NCBI GenBank assembly: GCA_003646505.1
Contig: QMKT01000006.1
Span: forward strand, 1 to 21,793
Reading direction: 5' to 3'
DNA length: 21,793 bases
Origin: Campylobacterota bacterium
Lineage (GTDB): Bacteria; Campylobacterota; Campylobacteria; Campylobacterales; Sulfurovaceae
Each line of letters starts with the position of its first letter. Position 1 is the first letter of the stretch. Below the pieces are notes generated by a model, which saw nothing but the letters and a program-made list of their open reading frames with translations, did no database searches and was not told the origin of the DNA. Shown piece after piece: positions 7,106 to 14,160 of the stretch. The position numbers and the translations under genes were made by a program.

Positions 7106-8143
7106 CTAACCTTCGTTCATCTCACTCTCATCAACGGTAAGACCTTCACCAAAACCAAGTGCTTCTTTGATCTTACCTTCTATTTCTGCCATCATTTCAG
7201 GGTTCTCTTTAATCGTGATTTTGGCATTTTCTTTACCCTGTCCTAATTTTTCAGAACCATAAGAGAACCATGCCCCAGACTTGTCTACAATATCCATTTT
7301 AACACCATAGTCGATGAGTTCTCCTACAAACGAAATACCTTCTCCAAACATAATGTCAAATTCTGCCTGTCTAAACGGAGGAGCTACTTTATTTTTCACT
7401 ACTTTTGCTTTTACCCGGTTCCCGATAGAAGATTCACCTTGTTTCAATGTAGCAATACGTCTCACATCAATACGTACTGAACAGTAGAACTTCAATGCAT
7501 TACCTCCCGTAGTTGTCTCGGGAGAACCATAGCCCATAGTACCGATCTTCATACGGATCTGGTTAATAAATATCACCGTTGTATTGGTTTTGTGTAGAAT
7601 GGCTGTCAACTTACGAAGTGCCTGAGACATTAGTCTTGCCTGAAGCCCTACATGTGTATCTCCCATATCTCCTTCAATCTCCGACTTGGGTGTCAATGCA
7701 GCAACTGAATCCACAACAATAAGATCTACCGCGCCAGAACGTGTCAGTGTTTCAAGTACATCCAACGCCTGCTCTCCAAAATCAGGTTGAGAAACCAAAA
7801 GGTTGTCTGTATCTACTCCAAGGTTCTTTGCATACACTACATCAAGTGCATGTTCTGCATCAATAAAGGCACATACCATCTCTCTTTTCTGAGCAGAAGC
7901 TATGGTTTGCAATGCCAAAGTGGTTTTACCCGAAGACTCAGGACCATAGATCTCAATAATACGCCCTTGAGGTATACCGCCAATCCCCAATGCCATATCA
8001 AGTCCAAGTGACCCCGTAGAGATAGACTCAATTGGCTCAAACTCTTTATCACCCAGTCTCATAAGTGTACCCTTACCAAACGTTTTGTCTATTTGTTTGA
8101 TTGCCATATCCAGTGCTTTTTGTTTGTTTGCGTCCATTGCCAT
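7106..8143 (-). CDS. recA: RecA recombinase
   Basis: The DNA-dependent ATPase for strand exchange and recombinational repair. From [10 protein letters not shown] it has 345 residues, the normal size. The Walker A motif GPESSGKTT is at about 67-75, EHALD follows, and [19 protein letters not shown] and the C-terminal core are intact. Two ATGs, 8149 and 8143, are possible. TAAGGA lies 7 nt before 8143, the better spacing, and MAMDAN matches the usual epsilonproteobacterial N-terminus, so I take 8143. It is transcribed alone from the shared recA/mqnD intergenic region. No LexA box of a known type was recognised. Confidence 0.97.
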   Translation of the reverse strand: MAMDANKQKALDMAIKQIDKTFGKGTLMRLGDKEFEPIESISTGSLGLDMALGIGGIPQGRIIEIYGPESSGKTTLALQTIASAQKREMVCAFIDAEHALDVVYAKNLGVDTDNLLVSQPDFGEQALDVLETLTRSGAVDLIVVDSVAALTPKSEIEGDMGDTHVGLQARLMSQALRKLTAILHKTNTTVIFINQIRMKIGTMGYGSPETTTGGNALKFYCSVRIDVRRIATLKQGESSIGNRVKAKVVKNKVAPPFRQAEFDIMFGEGISFVGELIDYGVKMDIVDKSGAWFSYGSEKLGQGKENAKITIKENPEMMAEIEGKIKEALGFGEGLTVDESEMNEG

Positions 8144-8224
8144 TGTCATATCCTTAACCTTTATGTTGAAGTAATTTTATCTAAATAATCAGAGTTTATT
8201 TAGTCATATTGGCAGTTTAATGTA

Positions 8225-8254
8225 ATTTAACAAAAAGAAGCAAAAATATGTCAA
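8225..8254 (-). promoter_or_regulatory. Candidate recA promoter
   Basis: On the minus strand TTGACA (8254 down to 8249) is followed after 18 nt by TTAAAT (8230 down to 8225). Transcription would start near 8218, giving a leader of about 75 nt. The -35 lies inside the 27-nt palindrome, so a protein bound there would control recA directly. Confidence 0.5.
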
Positions 8255-8268
8255 ATTGACATATTTTT
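8242..8268. repeat. 27-nt perfect palindrome between recA and mqnD
   Basis: Arms AAAAATATGTCAA (8242-8254) and TTGACATATTTTT (8256-8268) are perfectly complementary around a single A at 8255. A terminator is not expected between divergent genes, so it is more likely an operator. It carries TTGACA on both strands, overlapping a possible -35 for recA. Related half-motifs (TTTAGTCATA near 8199, TTTGACTAA at 8299-8307) lie on either side. Confidence 0.75.
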
Positions 8269-8383
8269 ATGTTTATTTGATTAGTTAAGACAAAATATTT
8301 GACTAAATTGTGCTGTGTCCAAAGGAAACAAATGCCCTTGCGTGCATATTTTTAATACAATTTCTTTTTTGGGACGCTTATGT

Positions 8384-8389
8384 TAAAAT
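8384..8389 (+). promoter_or_regulatory. -10 box of mqnD-murB
   Basis: TAAAAT within TTATGTTAAAAT, 32 nt before the mqnD ATG. The same TTATGnTAAAAT pattern is found before moaC. No clear -35. Confidence 0.55.
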
Positions 8390-8421
8390 ACAATCACTAT
8401 AAATAAAGTGAGTTTAACCCT

Positions 8422-9285
8422 ATGAATCCTATCTTACTGGCCCATTCACCCGATGCTGATGATATCTTTATGTATTACGCTATTAAGTTTGGATGGGTTG
8501 ATACAAAAGGATATAGCTTTGACAATATTGGCTTAGACATAGAGACACTTAATGTGGAAGCACTCAAAGGTACTTACGATGTCTCTGCCATTAGTTTTGG
8601 GATGTATCCTCTGATTAAAGACGAATATGCCCTGCTTCGTACTGCTGTCAGTTTTGGAGAGGGCTATGGTCCTAAACTCATACGACGTAAAGAGAAAAAA
8701 CTCAAACGAAACTTCAAAGTCGCTCTCTCAGGAAAGTACACCACCAATGCTATGCTCTTTCGTATTTATTACCCTGAAGCAAGACCTGTTTATATGGATT
8801 TCCTCGAGATAGAAGATGCCGTAGTATCAGGTAAGGTAGATGCAGGGGTACTCATTCATGAGTCTATTTTAGATTTTGATGAAAGTTTAGAAGTAGAAAA
8901 GGAACTATGGGATATCTGGGTGGAACTTGCAGGAGAGGGACTACCTCTCCCTCTTGGGGGTATGGCCATTAGACGGAGTCTCCCTCTGAATAAAGCCATA
9001 GATATAGAAAATATTCTTATCGCAGGCGTAGAAGTTGCCAACGACAAAAAAGAGGAACTTTGTGCTAAACTAGAAGCCGATAAACTTGTCCGTATCTCAG
9101 ATGAGCTGCTTACTAAATATCTTGATATGTATGCTTCAGATGAATCTGTCTCTCTCTCCGCTTTGCAACTAAAAGCACTTGATAGACTCTATGCTATTGG
9201 CTTTAAACATGGCTTATGGGATACTCCTATTAAGACGGAAGATTACCTCATCCCAAACGAGTATGAAGCCTTACGGAACAGCTAA
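8422..9285 (+). CDS. mqnD: MqnD, 1,4-dihydroxy-6-naphthoate synthase
   Basis: Acts in the futalosine route to menaquinone, forming 1,4-dihydroxy-6-naphthoate from cyclic dehypoxanthinyl futalosine. Campylobacterota use this route rather than the MenA-F pathway. The 287-residue protein has a two-lobed binding-protein-like fold with HSPDADDIFMYYA (8-20), VSFGEGYGPKL, GVLIHES and PLPLGGMAIRRSLPL. There is no signal peptide, which separates it from periplasmic solute-binding proteins that databases sometimes confuse with it. The ribosome site is weak (GTGAG, 9 nt before ATG). Its TAA is directly followed by the murB ATG, so the two are translated in series. Confidence 0.9.
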   Translation: MNPILLAHSPDADDIFMYYAIKFGWVDTKGYSFDNIGLDIETLNVEALKGTYDVSAISFGMYPLIKDEYALLRTAVSFGEGYGPKLIRRKEKKLKRNFKVALSGKYTTNAMLFRIYYPEARPVYMDFLEIEDAVVSGKVDAGVLIHESILDFDESLEVEKELWDIWVELAGEGLPLPLGGMAIRRSLPLNKAIDIENILIAGVEVANDKKEELCAKLEADKLVRISDELLTKYLDMYASDESVSLSALQLKALDRLYAIGFKHGLWDTPIKTEDYLIPNEYEALRNS

Positions 9286-10062
9286 ATGTTTTTTAAAACC
9301 ATAGACTTTTCCAAATACTCAAGTATTAAGATAGGTCAACCCACTGAAGTACTTATGCTTGAGCTTAATGATATGATTCCCTCAGATAGATACCTCATCG
9401 GGGGAGCCAACAACTTGCTTATCTCGCCTACTCCTCCACTTCTTATGATGTTGTCTAAAGATTTTGCCACCATTGAACAAGAAGATGACATGCTCATCAT
9501 CGGTGCAGCCATGCCTACGGGTCGTATTCTCTCTTATGCCAAAAAACACGATATCACAGGCTTTGAATTTTGTTCGAAACTTCCAGGTACTCTGGGCGGT
9601 ATGCTTGCTATGAATGCCGGAGTGAAAGCGTATGAGGTATTTAATATACTGCATTCTATTAAGATCAAGGGAGAATGGAGAAAGATTCAGGATATTGAAC
9701 ATGGATACCGTTTTGCCAAATTAGGTGGTATTGCTACACATGCCAAATTTAAAATTAAAAAAGGTTTTGATCAGGCATTGCTGGGCAACTTACTTAATCT
9801 ACGCACAAACCAACCCCGTGAGCCAAGTGCAGGCTCAGCTTTTAAAAATCCAAAAAACGATTATGCAGGACGACTCATAGAATCCATAGGCCTAAAAGGA
9901 AAAAGGAGAGGAGATATGCAATGGAGTGAAATACATGCAAATTTTCTAGTCAATTTAGGAAACGGGTCATTTGAAGATGCCAAATATCTTATTGACCTGG
10001 CAAAAGAAACTATTTTGAAAGAATGTGGTGTGGTATTACAAGAGGAGATCAAACTCCTCTAA
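9286..10062 (+). CDS. murB: MurB, UDP-N-acetylenolpyruvoylglucosamine reductase
   Basis: A cytoplasmic flavoenzyme that reduces UDP-GlcNAc-enolpyruvate to UDP-MurNAc in peptidoglycan synthesis. The 258-residue protein is short, consistent with the type II form. Visible are the FAD-binding GGANNLLIS (39-47) and LPGTLGGMLAMNAG (99-112), YRF near 141, the proton-donor serine in GSAFKNP (Ser184), HANFLVN, and the C-terminal Glu in LQEE. ATG follows the mqnD stop with no gap, so it has no independent leader and depends on coupling. It converges with the DUF1566 gene with only 15 nt between the stops and no visible terminator. Confidence 0.93.
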   Translation: MFFKTIDFSKYSSIKIGQPTEVLMLELNDMIPSDRYLIGGANNLLISPTPPLLMMLSKDFATIEQEDDMLIIGAAMPTGRILSYAKKHDITGFEFCSKLPGTLGGMLAMNAGVKAYEVFNILHSIKIKGEWRKIQDIEHGYRFAKLGGIATHAKFKIKKGFDQALLGNLLNLRTNQPREPSAGSAFKNPKNDYAGRLIESIGLKGKRRGDMQWSEIHANFLVNLGNGSFEDAKYLIDLAKETILKECGVVLQEEIKLL

Positions 10063-10077
10063 GTTGTAGGATATAAA

Positions 10078-10602
10078 TTATTTTACTAATGCAGGGCCGG
10101 CTTCTGTGTCACCTTCTTGTAAACAGCGCACACATCTAATATAATTAGTTCTAGAGCTTTTACGCTCATAGATATAAGCATCCGCTGGATAGACTACATA
10201 ATGTCTACCTTTTGATGCTGGTGTTGATGTCCAGAAATCTGTCCCTCTGAAATAATTAAATACTTGTCCTTCTATTCTATGTACTTTTTGCAGTTCATCT
10301 GAAGTGGGGAGTCTCCAATCTGCAAACCCAGAATAGTCCAATGTTCTACAGTAGGCTTCAGCATGTCTCCAAACTCCTGCCTTACCTGCAGACTTGTTTT
10401 GCTTAGCAGCACCATCTTCAGCATCTTTATAGAGTTGATCTTGCCACATAAGCTCTACATCTTCTTCAATAAATACCTTATCTGTTTTACATATTTTACT
10501 TGGTATTGCCTCAACAGGAGATAGCTTTGTAGAAACATCTCCCCCCGCGATAGCAAACGTTGACAATGTAATCATAGATACTAATACAAGCAGTTTTTTC
10601 AT
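10078..10602 (-). CDS. Secreted DUF1566 (Lcl C-terminal domain) protein
   Basis: A 174-residue protein with a clear signal peptide (MKKLLVLVSM, cleavage near AIAGG at 17-21). The mature part has the DUF1566/Lcl_C signatures ELMWQD (50-55), AYCRTLDYSGFADWRLPTSDEL (83-104), FWTST (123-127) and YIRCVRC (154-160). The domain occurs in surface and secreted proteins and resembles C-type-lectin-like folds; a specific function is not known. AAGGAG precedes the ATG at good spacing. It follows the L,D-transpeptidase genes on the same strand after an 85-nt AT-rich gap with its own inverted repeat, so it may have its own promoter. Confidence 0.85.
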   Translation of the reverse strand: MKKLLVLVSMITLSTFAIAGGDVSTKLSPVEAIPSKICKTDKVFIEEDVELMWQDQLYKDAEDGAAKQNKSAGKAGVWRHAEAYCRTLDYSGFADWRLPTSDELQKVHRIEGQVFNYFRGTDFWTSTPASKGRHYVVYPADAYIYERKSSRTNYIRCVRCLQEGDTEAGPALVK

Positions 10603-10687
10603 CTTTTTCTCCTTCGTTATCCAATATTATTCAATATGATAATATAACAATCATCAAAACAAGCTAAAAATGGGTTATTATTATAAA

Positions 10688-11281
10688 TTATGCATGTATC
10701 TCTATTTTTACACCTTTTTCAACCGCAGCCCAAAGTTTGTCCATAGCAGAATTTGGAACCGCCATACATCCTTCTGTCCAGTCTCTAGAAAGCGTAAAGT
10801 TATCTCCTTTACCATCTGCATTCCATTTTGGCTGTCCATGGATCGTAATATATCCTCCTGGGTTCACACCACGTGCTCTTGCTTTTGCTTTATCTGATTC
10901 ACTCGGATAAGAGATCATTAAAGATTTATAAAGCCTGTTATCGCATTTCTTTCTCACAATACTGTAAGATCCCTCAGGGGTTCTGTAGTCACCGGCTTTT
11001 ACCTTATCTCCCCCATTTGCACCCCCATTTGCACCTAAAGACATACGAAATTCATGCACGAGTTTACCATTCTTATAGGCATACAGCATTCTTTTTTTCT
11101 TATATACTACGATTTTATCTATCTTGTTACCATGATCGATCTCTGCACCTCTTGATAGGTCATTGATACACTCTTTTGTTGCATAAGGTGTTTTATCCGC
11201 TTTACCATATGCGACTTCTTTCTCACATCCACTCATTAATAGGACTAAGATCAACCCCGCTAGACTCAATTTAATTTTCAT
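10688..11281 (-). CDS. L,D-transpeptidase lipoprotein (YkuD domain), downstream copy
   Basis: A 197-residue envelope protein predicted to cross-link peptidoglycan or attach proteins to it. The signal ends in a good lipobox, LMSGC, with Cys19 as the lipid anchor. The YkuD catalytic elements are IHGQPKWN (His148) and TEGCMAV (nucleophile Cys172). The usual S-[HR]-GC is replaced by TEGC, a variant typical of the ErfK-like branch with GC-[IM]-AV. I start at ATG 11281 because AAAGGA lies 7 nt upstream; 28 further upstream codons are open but have no ribosome site. It is a paralogue of the protein at 11701-12258, with near-identical active-site segments. A 12-bp tandem duplication gives it an added GANGGANG stretch. 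Confidence 0.88.
   Translation of the reverse strand: MKIKLSLAGLILVLLMSGCEKEVAYGKADKTPYATKECINDLSRGAEIDHGNKIDKIVVYKKKRMLYAYKNGKLVHEFRMSLGANGGANGGDKVKAGDYRTPEGSYSIVRKKCDNRLYKSLMISYPSESDKAKARARGVNPGGYITIHGQPKWNADGKGDNFTLSRDWTEGCMAVPNSAMDKLWAAVEKGVKIEIHA
11011..11034. repeat. 12-bp tandem duplication inside an L,D-transpeptidase gene
   Basis: CCCCATTTGCAC occurs twice head to tail (11011-11022, 11023-11034), encoding GANGGANG in the downstream transpeptidase. The upstream paralogue has an unrelated KNPVGHKQQQ loop here. Being a multiple of three, it can expand or contract without a frameshift. Confidence 0.85.
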
Positions 11282-11303
11282 ATTTTTCCTTTTAGTAACA
11301 TTA

Positions 11304-11690
11304 TCAACCCCAGTCTTCATGCTTGTGTTTTGATTTATGTTTATCTTTTTTGTAAGAAGTAGCATTTTTCAGTTTCTGCAAACGATTTAAATTACTCATC
11401 TCTGCATCTCGTATATCATTCAATGCTTTATCAGAAAAGAGCTCTACCGCACATGTCTGAGTATACAGTCTTTCGATATAGACTTTAAGCTCCTGATGAT
11501 ACTCCGAATCAAGCTGTACAACTTCTTTCGTATCAAACTTTTTTTTCAGTTCTTCAAATTTTACCATAAAACTTTGAGAGCAAACATTTTCATCCCGTAA
11601 CATACGAAAAAGATTTTTACTTATCTTTTCTAATTCCGTAATGTACTTCTGACGATTAAATTTATCAATTTGTTTTTGCGTATACTTAAT
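11304..11690 (-). CDS. Small charged protein of unknown function, probable AUU start
   Basis: I do not recognise this protein. It lies between two L,D-transpeptidase genes. It is mostly helical, with a Lys-rich, probably coiled N-terminal half, two isolated Cys (in ENVCSQ and TQTCAV) and a Lys/His-rich tail ending HKHEDWG. It has no signal peptide or membrane segment, unlike its neighbours. An open frame extends up to a GTG at 11729 inside the upstream gene, but that GTG has no ribosome site and gives a 28-nt overlap. A strong AAAGGAG, which overlaps the upstream stop codon, lies 5 nt before an in-frame ATT at 11690, and no ATG, GTG or TTG is available near it. I therefore prefer ATT, giving 128 residues beginning (M)KYTQKQIDKF. 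Confidence 0.6.
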   Translation of the reverse strand: MKYTQKQIDKFNRQKYITELEKISKNLFRMLRDENVCSQSFMVKFEELKKKFDTKEVVQLDSEYHQELKVYIERLYTQTCAVELFSDKALNDIRDAEMSNLNRLQKLKNATSYKKDKHKSKHKHEDWG

Positions 11691-11700
11691 AGATACTCCT

Positions 11701-12258
11701 TTATCGTATGGTAATAGGTACACCCTCACGCACAGCGTACCATAATTCTTTCATTGCATCATTGGTAACGGCAACACATCCCTGTGTCCAGTTTCGTGAA
11801 AGTGTATAACTGTCCCCTTTCCCGTCTGCATTCCATTTGGGTTGCGCATGAATAGTCACAGCACCTCCAGGATTTACCCCTCTGGATTTTGCTTTTTGTA
11901 TATCCGAAGGTCTAGGGTAAGAGATACAAAGTGAACGATAATATTTGGGAGAACAGAGTTTTCTATGTATGAAAAATTCACCTTCTGGTGTTTTGTTGTC
12001 TCCTTGCTGCTGCTTATGCCCCACAGGGTTTTTCCCTAAAGAGACAGGGATAGTACGCTGAACCTTGCCATCTTTATACAAGTACATTTTACGATCTTTC
12101 TTAACAACGAGGATACGGTCTATGCTGCCTTCCCCGCTATAATCTTCTGCATCGAGTAACTCATTTTTGCACTCTTCAAGGTTGTACTGGTCTTTTGGAA
12201 GGTTTGGCTCACCACATCCAACGAGAAACACTAAAAATAAAAACAGTCGATATTTCAA
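11701..12258 (-). CDS. L,D-transpeptidase lipoprotein (YkuD domain), upstream copy
   Basis: A 185-residue predicted lipoprotein with lipobox FLVGC (lipid Cys15). The YkuD active site shows IHAQPKWN (His137) and TQGCVAV (nucleophile Cys161). The segment around the active site, QPKWNADGKGD to LSRxWTxGCxAV, is nearly the same as in the downstream copy, while the N-terminal third diverges, so this is an old tandem duplication. The start is TTG at 12258 with AAGGA 8 nt upstream. Upstream, AAATACT-ATAA-AGTATTT (12273-12290) is an inverted repeat that includes TATAGT, a possible -10 on the minus strand. It heads the run transpeptidase, small unknown protein, transpeptidase. Confidence 0.88.
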   Translation of the reverse strand: MKYRLFLFLVFLVGCGEPNLPKDQYNLEECKNELLDAEDYSGEGSIDRILVVKKDRKMYLYKDGKVQRTIPVSLGKNPVGHKQQQGDNKTPEGEFFIHRKLCSPKYYRSLCISYPRPSDIQKAKSRGVNPGGAVTIHAQPKWNADGKGDSYTLSRNWTQGCVAVTNDAMKELWYAVREGVPITIR

Positions 12259-12341
12259 AATAATTATCCTTCAAATACTATAAAGTATTTTAACACAAGT
12301 AAAGTAAGGGAAGAGAGGGAAAAAGAAAAAGAGAGAAAAGA

Positions 12342-12369
12342 GAAACACACCTTTAAAGAAGTGTGCTTC
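12342..12369 (-). terminator. Rho-independent terminator of tpx
   Basis: On the minus strand GAAGCACAC and GTGTGTTTC form a 9-bp stem with one G-U pair and a 10-nt loop. It is followed by a pyrimidine run rich in U (TCTCTTTTCTCTC and on). It starts about 18 nt after the tpx stop. Confidence 0.75.
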
Positions 12370-12386
12370 CTAAGCATTACAAAATA

Positions 12387-12902
12387 TTAACAAGCTGCCT
12401 TAGCTGCTGCAAGAGCTTCTTCATAATTAGGCTCTTCTGTTATTTCTGGAACAGTTTGCTTATAAGCAATTTTTCCGTCTTTACCAACAACAAAGATAAC
12501 TCTAGCTGTTACACCTGCTAAAGGACCATCAGCCAAAAGTACACCATATGCGTTAGCGAAATCTTTGTTTCTGAAGTCTGAACATACTTTGATGTTTTCG
12601 ATTCCAGCTGCTCCACACCATCTTGCTGCTGCAAATGGAAGGTCCATAGATACAGTGATCACTTCTACACCGTCAAGAGACGCTGCTTCTGTGTTAAATC
12701 TTCTAGTTTCTGCATCACATACACCTGTATCTAGTGAAGGTACTGCAATTACAAGTTGAACTTTACCTTCTCCACCAATTTGCTCATCTTGAAGCATTGG
12801 GTTACAGTTTACTACTGTAGTTACTGGTGCTGTGTCACCTACGTTTACTTCTGTACCACCTAGGTTACATACGATGTCATTTTTAAATGTTACTGTTGCC
12901 AT
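12387..12902 (-). CDS. tpx: Thiol peroxidase (Tpx, atypical 2-Cys peroxiredoxin)
   Basis: Reduces hydrogen and alkyl peroxides in the cytoplasm with electrons from thioredoxin. The 171-residue protein carries the Tpx signature PSLDTGVCDAETRRFN with peroxidatic Cys62, and the resolving Cys96 in ARWCGAAG, which fits the E. coli positions 61 and 95. Extra cysteines at 12, 33, 107 and the very last residue (171) are not part of the known mechanism. Start ATG 12902 follows TAAGGA at 7 nt spacing. It is a single-gene unit with its own terminator. Use of Ala, Val and Gly codons is high compared with its neighbours, as expected for an abundant protein. Confidence 0.94.
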   Translation of the reverse strand: MATVTFKNDIVCNLGGTEVNVGDTAPVTTVVNCNPMLQDEQIGGEGKVQLVIAVPSLDTGVCDAETRRFNTEAASLDGVEVITVSMDLPFAAARWCGAAGIENIKVCSDFRNKDFANAYGVLLADGPLAGVTARVIFVVGKDGKIAYKQTVPEITEEPNYEEALAAAKAAC

Positions 12903-12980
12903 TTTTAATTCCTTAAATAATTTTGTACAAGCATTATGTCTTAAATAAGATAAAATTACTCTTAATTAAATAAATTTCTT

Positions 12981-14150
12981 TTACATTCCTGGAATTCGAG
13001 GGATATTTCCCAGTTTAGAATGACGACAATACCAACCCCATCCTTTTTTCATCCAGTGACCTATAATAGGCAAAGGAATTATCTTCCCGCCTTTTTCACT
13101 TCTATAGACAAAAGCTGCCCCATTACCTGTATCCATCATACATAAAATATTCAAATGCTCCATATAACTCTGTTTTGAATCTATATTTTGCACACTATTC
13201 ATAATGTTGTAAGCCACATTTTTAGCCATAATTTCTGCTACGTGCCCTTGTTTGGCTTTCCATTCCGGTCCCATCAGAGATGCAGTATCCCCTATGGCAT
13301 AGATACCTTCAAAGCCTTCTATCTCATTATATTCATTGGTAAGTACGAACCCGGCATCACTTAAAGGCAAGCCTGAATCTACAATAATATTATGTCCCGT
13401 TCCTGCAGAAATGTACATTATGAGATCTGACTCGATCTTTGTTCCATCTTCAAAGACAATACCATCGTCTTCAAAGGTTGTTATCTTGGAACCTACTTTT
13501 TTATGAATGTTGGTCATCTTGAACATCTTATCCATCATTACCAAAGCTTTTTCGCCCATTTTTTTCCCAGGCTTTTCCATCGGGGAAAAAAATGTCAGTT
13601 CAAAATGATCACGTACCCCTTTTTTCTTTAAATACGTATCAACATTGAACAGTACTTCAAAAGCAGGTCCTCCTCTTACAGCAGAACTGTCTTTAGCGTT
13701 CCCACCAAAGCCCATAGCAATTTTTCCCTCTTTTTTTGAAATAAGCGCATCCAATTTTTCATACAAAAGGGTTGCTTCTTCGGGTTTTCCACAAATAGAA
13801 AGAGTGTGTTCCATTCCTTTATGTTTCAATTTATCTTGCCCAAGAGCTACAACAATATATGAATAATCATCCAAGATACGTCCACTTTTGAGGGTTACTT
13901 TTTTCTCAACAGCTTCAAATTTTGTGACAGGATCTACTATAAGTTGGAAGCCATGCTTCATGGCAAGTTGGTCCAAAGGGACAGAAACATCTTCTCTTCT
14001 AATATCACCTGTAGGTATCCAGATAGAAGTTGGATAAATATAAAAATAATCTCTGTCACTTACTAGCGTAACTTCCAAATCTTGTTTTTTAAGATAAATG
14101 GCTGCCTCAACACCTGCAAAACCACCACCCAATACCAATACCTTTTCCAT
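12981..14150 (-). CDS. SQR-like FAD-dependent pyridine nucleotide-disulfide oxidoreductase
   Basis: A 389-residue flavoprotein of the sulfide:quinone oxidoreductase / flavocytochrome-c sulfide dehydrogenase type. It has the N-terminal dinucleotide motif VLVLGGGFAGVEAA (4-17), YSYIVVALG (96-104) and the second FAD contact GIYAIGDTA (282-290). Cysteines at 120 (LSICGK), 337 (ILCMMDTG) and 375 fit the spacing of a redox pair plus a third Cys but are not enough to name an SQR type. A C-terminal stretch rich in Trp and Gly (HWMKKGWGWYC) may form the amphipathic membrane-anchoring helix known in SQRs. ATG 14150 has AAGGAG 7 nt upstream, overlapping the ccoG stop. Quinone as acceptor is likely but inferred. 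Confidence 0.82.
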   Translation of the reverse strand: MEKVLVLGGGFAGVEAAIYLKKQDLEVTLVSDRDYFYIYPTSIWIPTGDIRREDVSVPLDQLAMKHGFQLIVDPVTKFEAVEKKVTLKSGRILDDYSYIVVALGQDKLKHKGMEHTLSICGKPEEATLLYEKLDALISKKEGKIAMGFGGNAKDSSAVRGGPAFEVLFNVDTYLKKKGVRDHFELTFFSPMEKPGKKMGEKALVMMDKMFKMTNIHKKVGSKITTFEDDGIVFEDGTKIESDLIMYISAGTGHNIIVDSGLPLSDAGFVLTNEYNEIEGFEGIYAIGDTASLMGPEWKAKQGHVAEIMAKNVAYNIMNSVQNIDSKQSYMEHLNILCMMDTGNGAAFVYRSEKGGKIIPLPIIGHWMKKGWGWYCRHSKLGNIPRIPGM

Positions 14151-14160
14151 AACGTTCTCC

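Noticed and set aside
11282..11365. 28-residue N-terminal extension of the downstream L,D-transpeptidase
   Set aside because: It would bury the lipoprotein signal, and the internal ATG has a good ribosome site.
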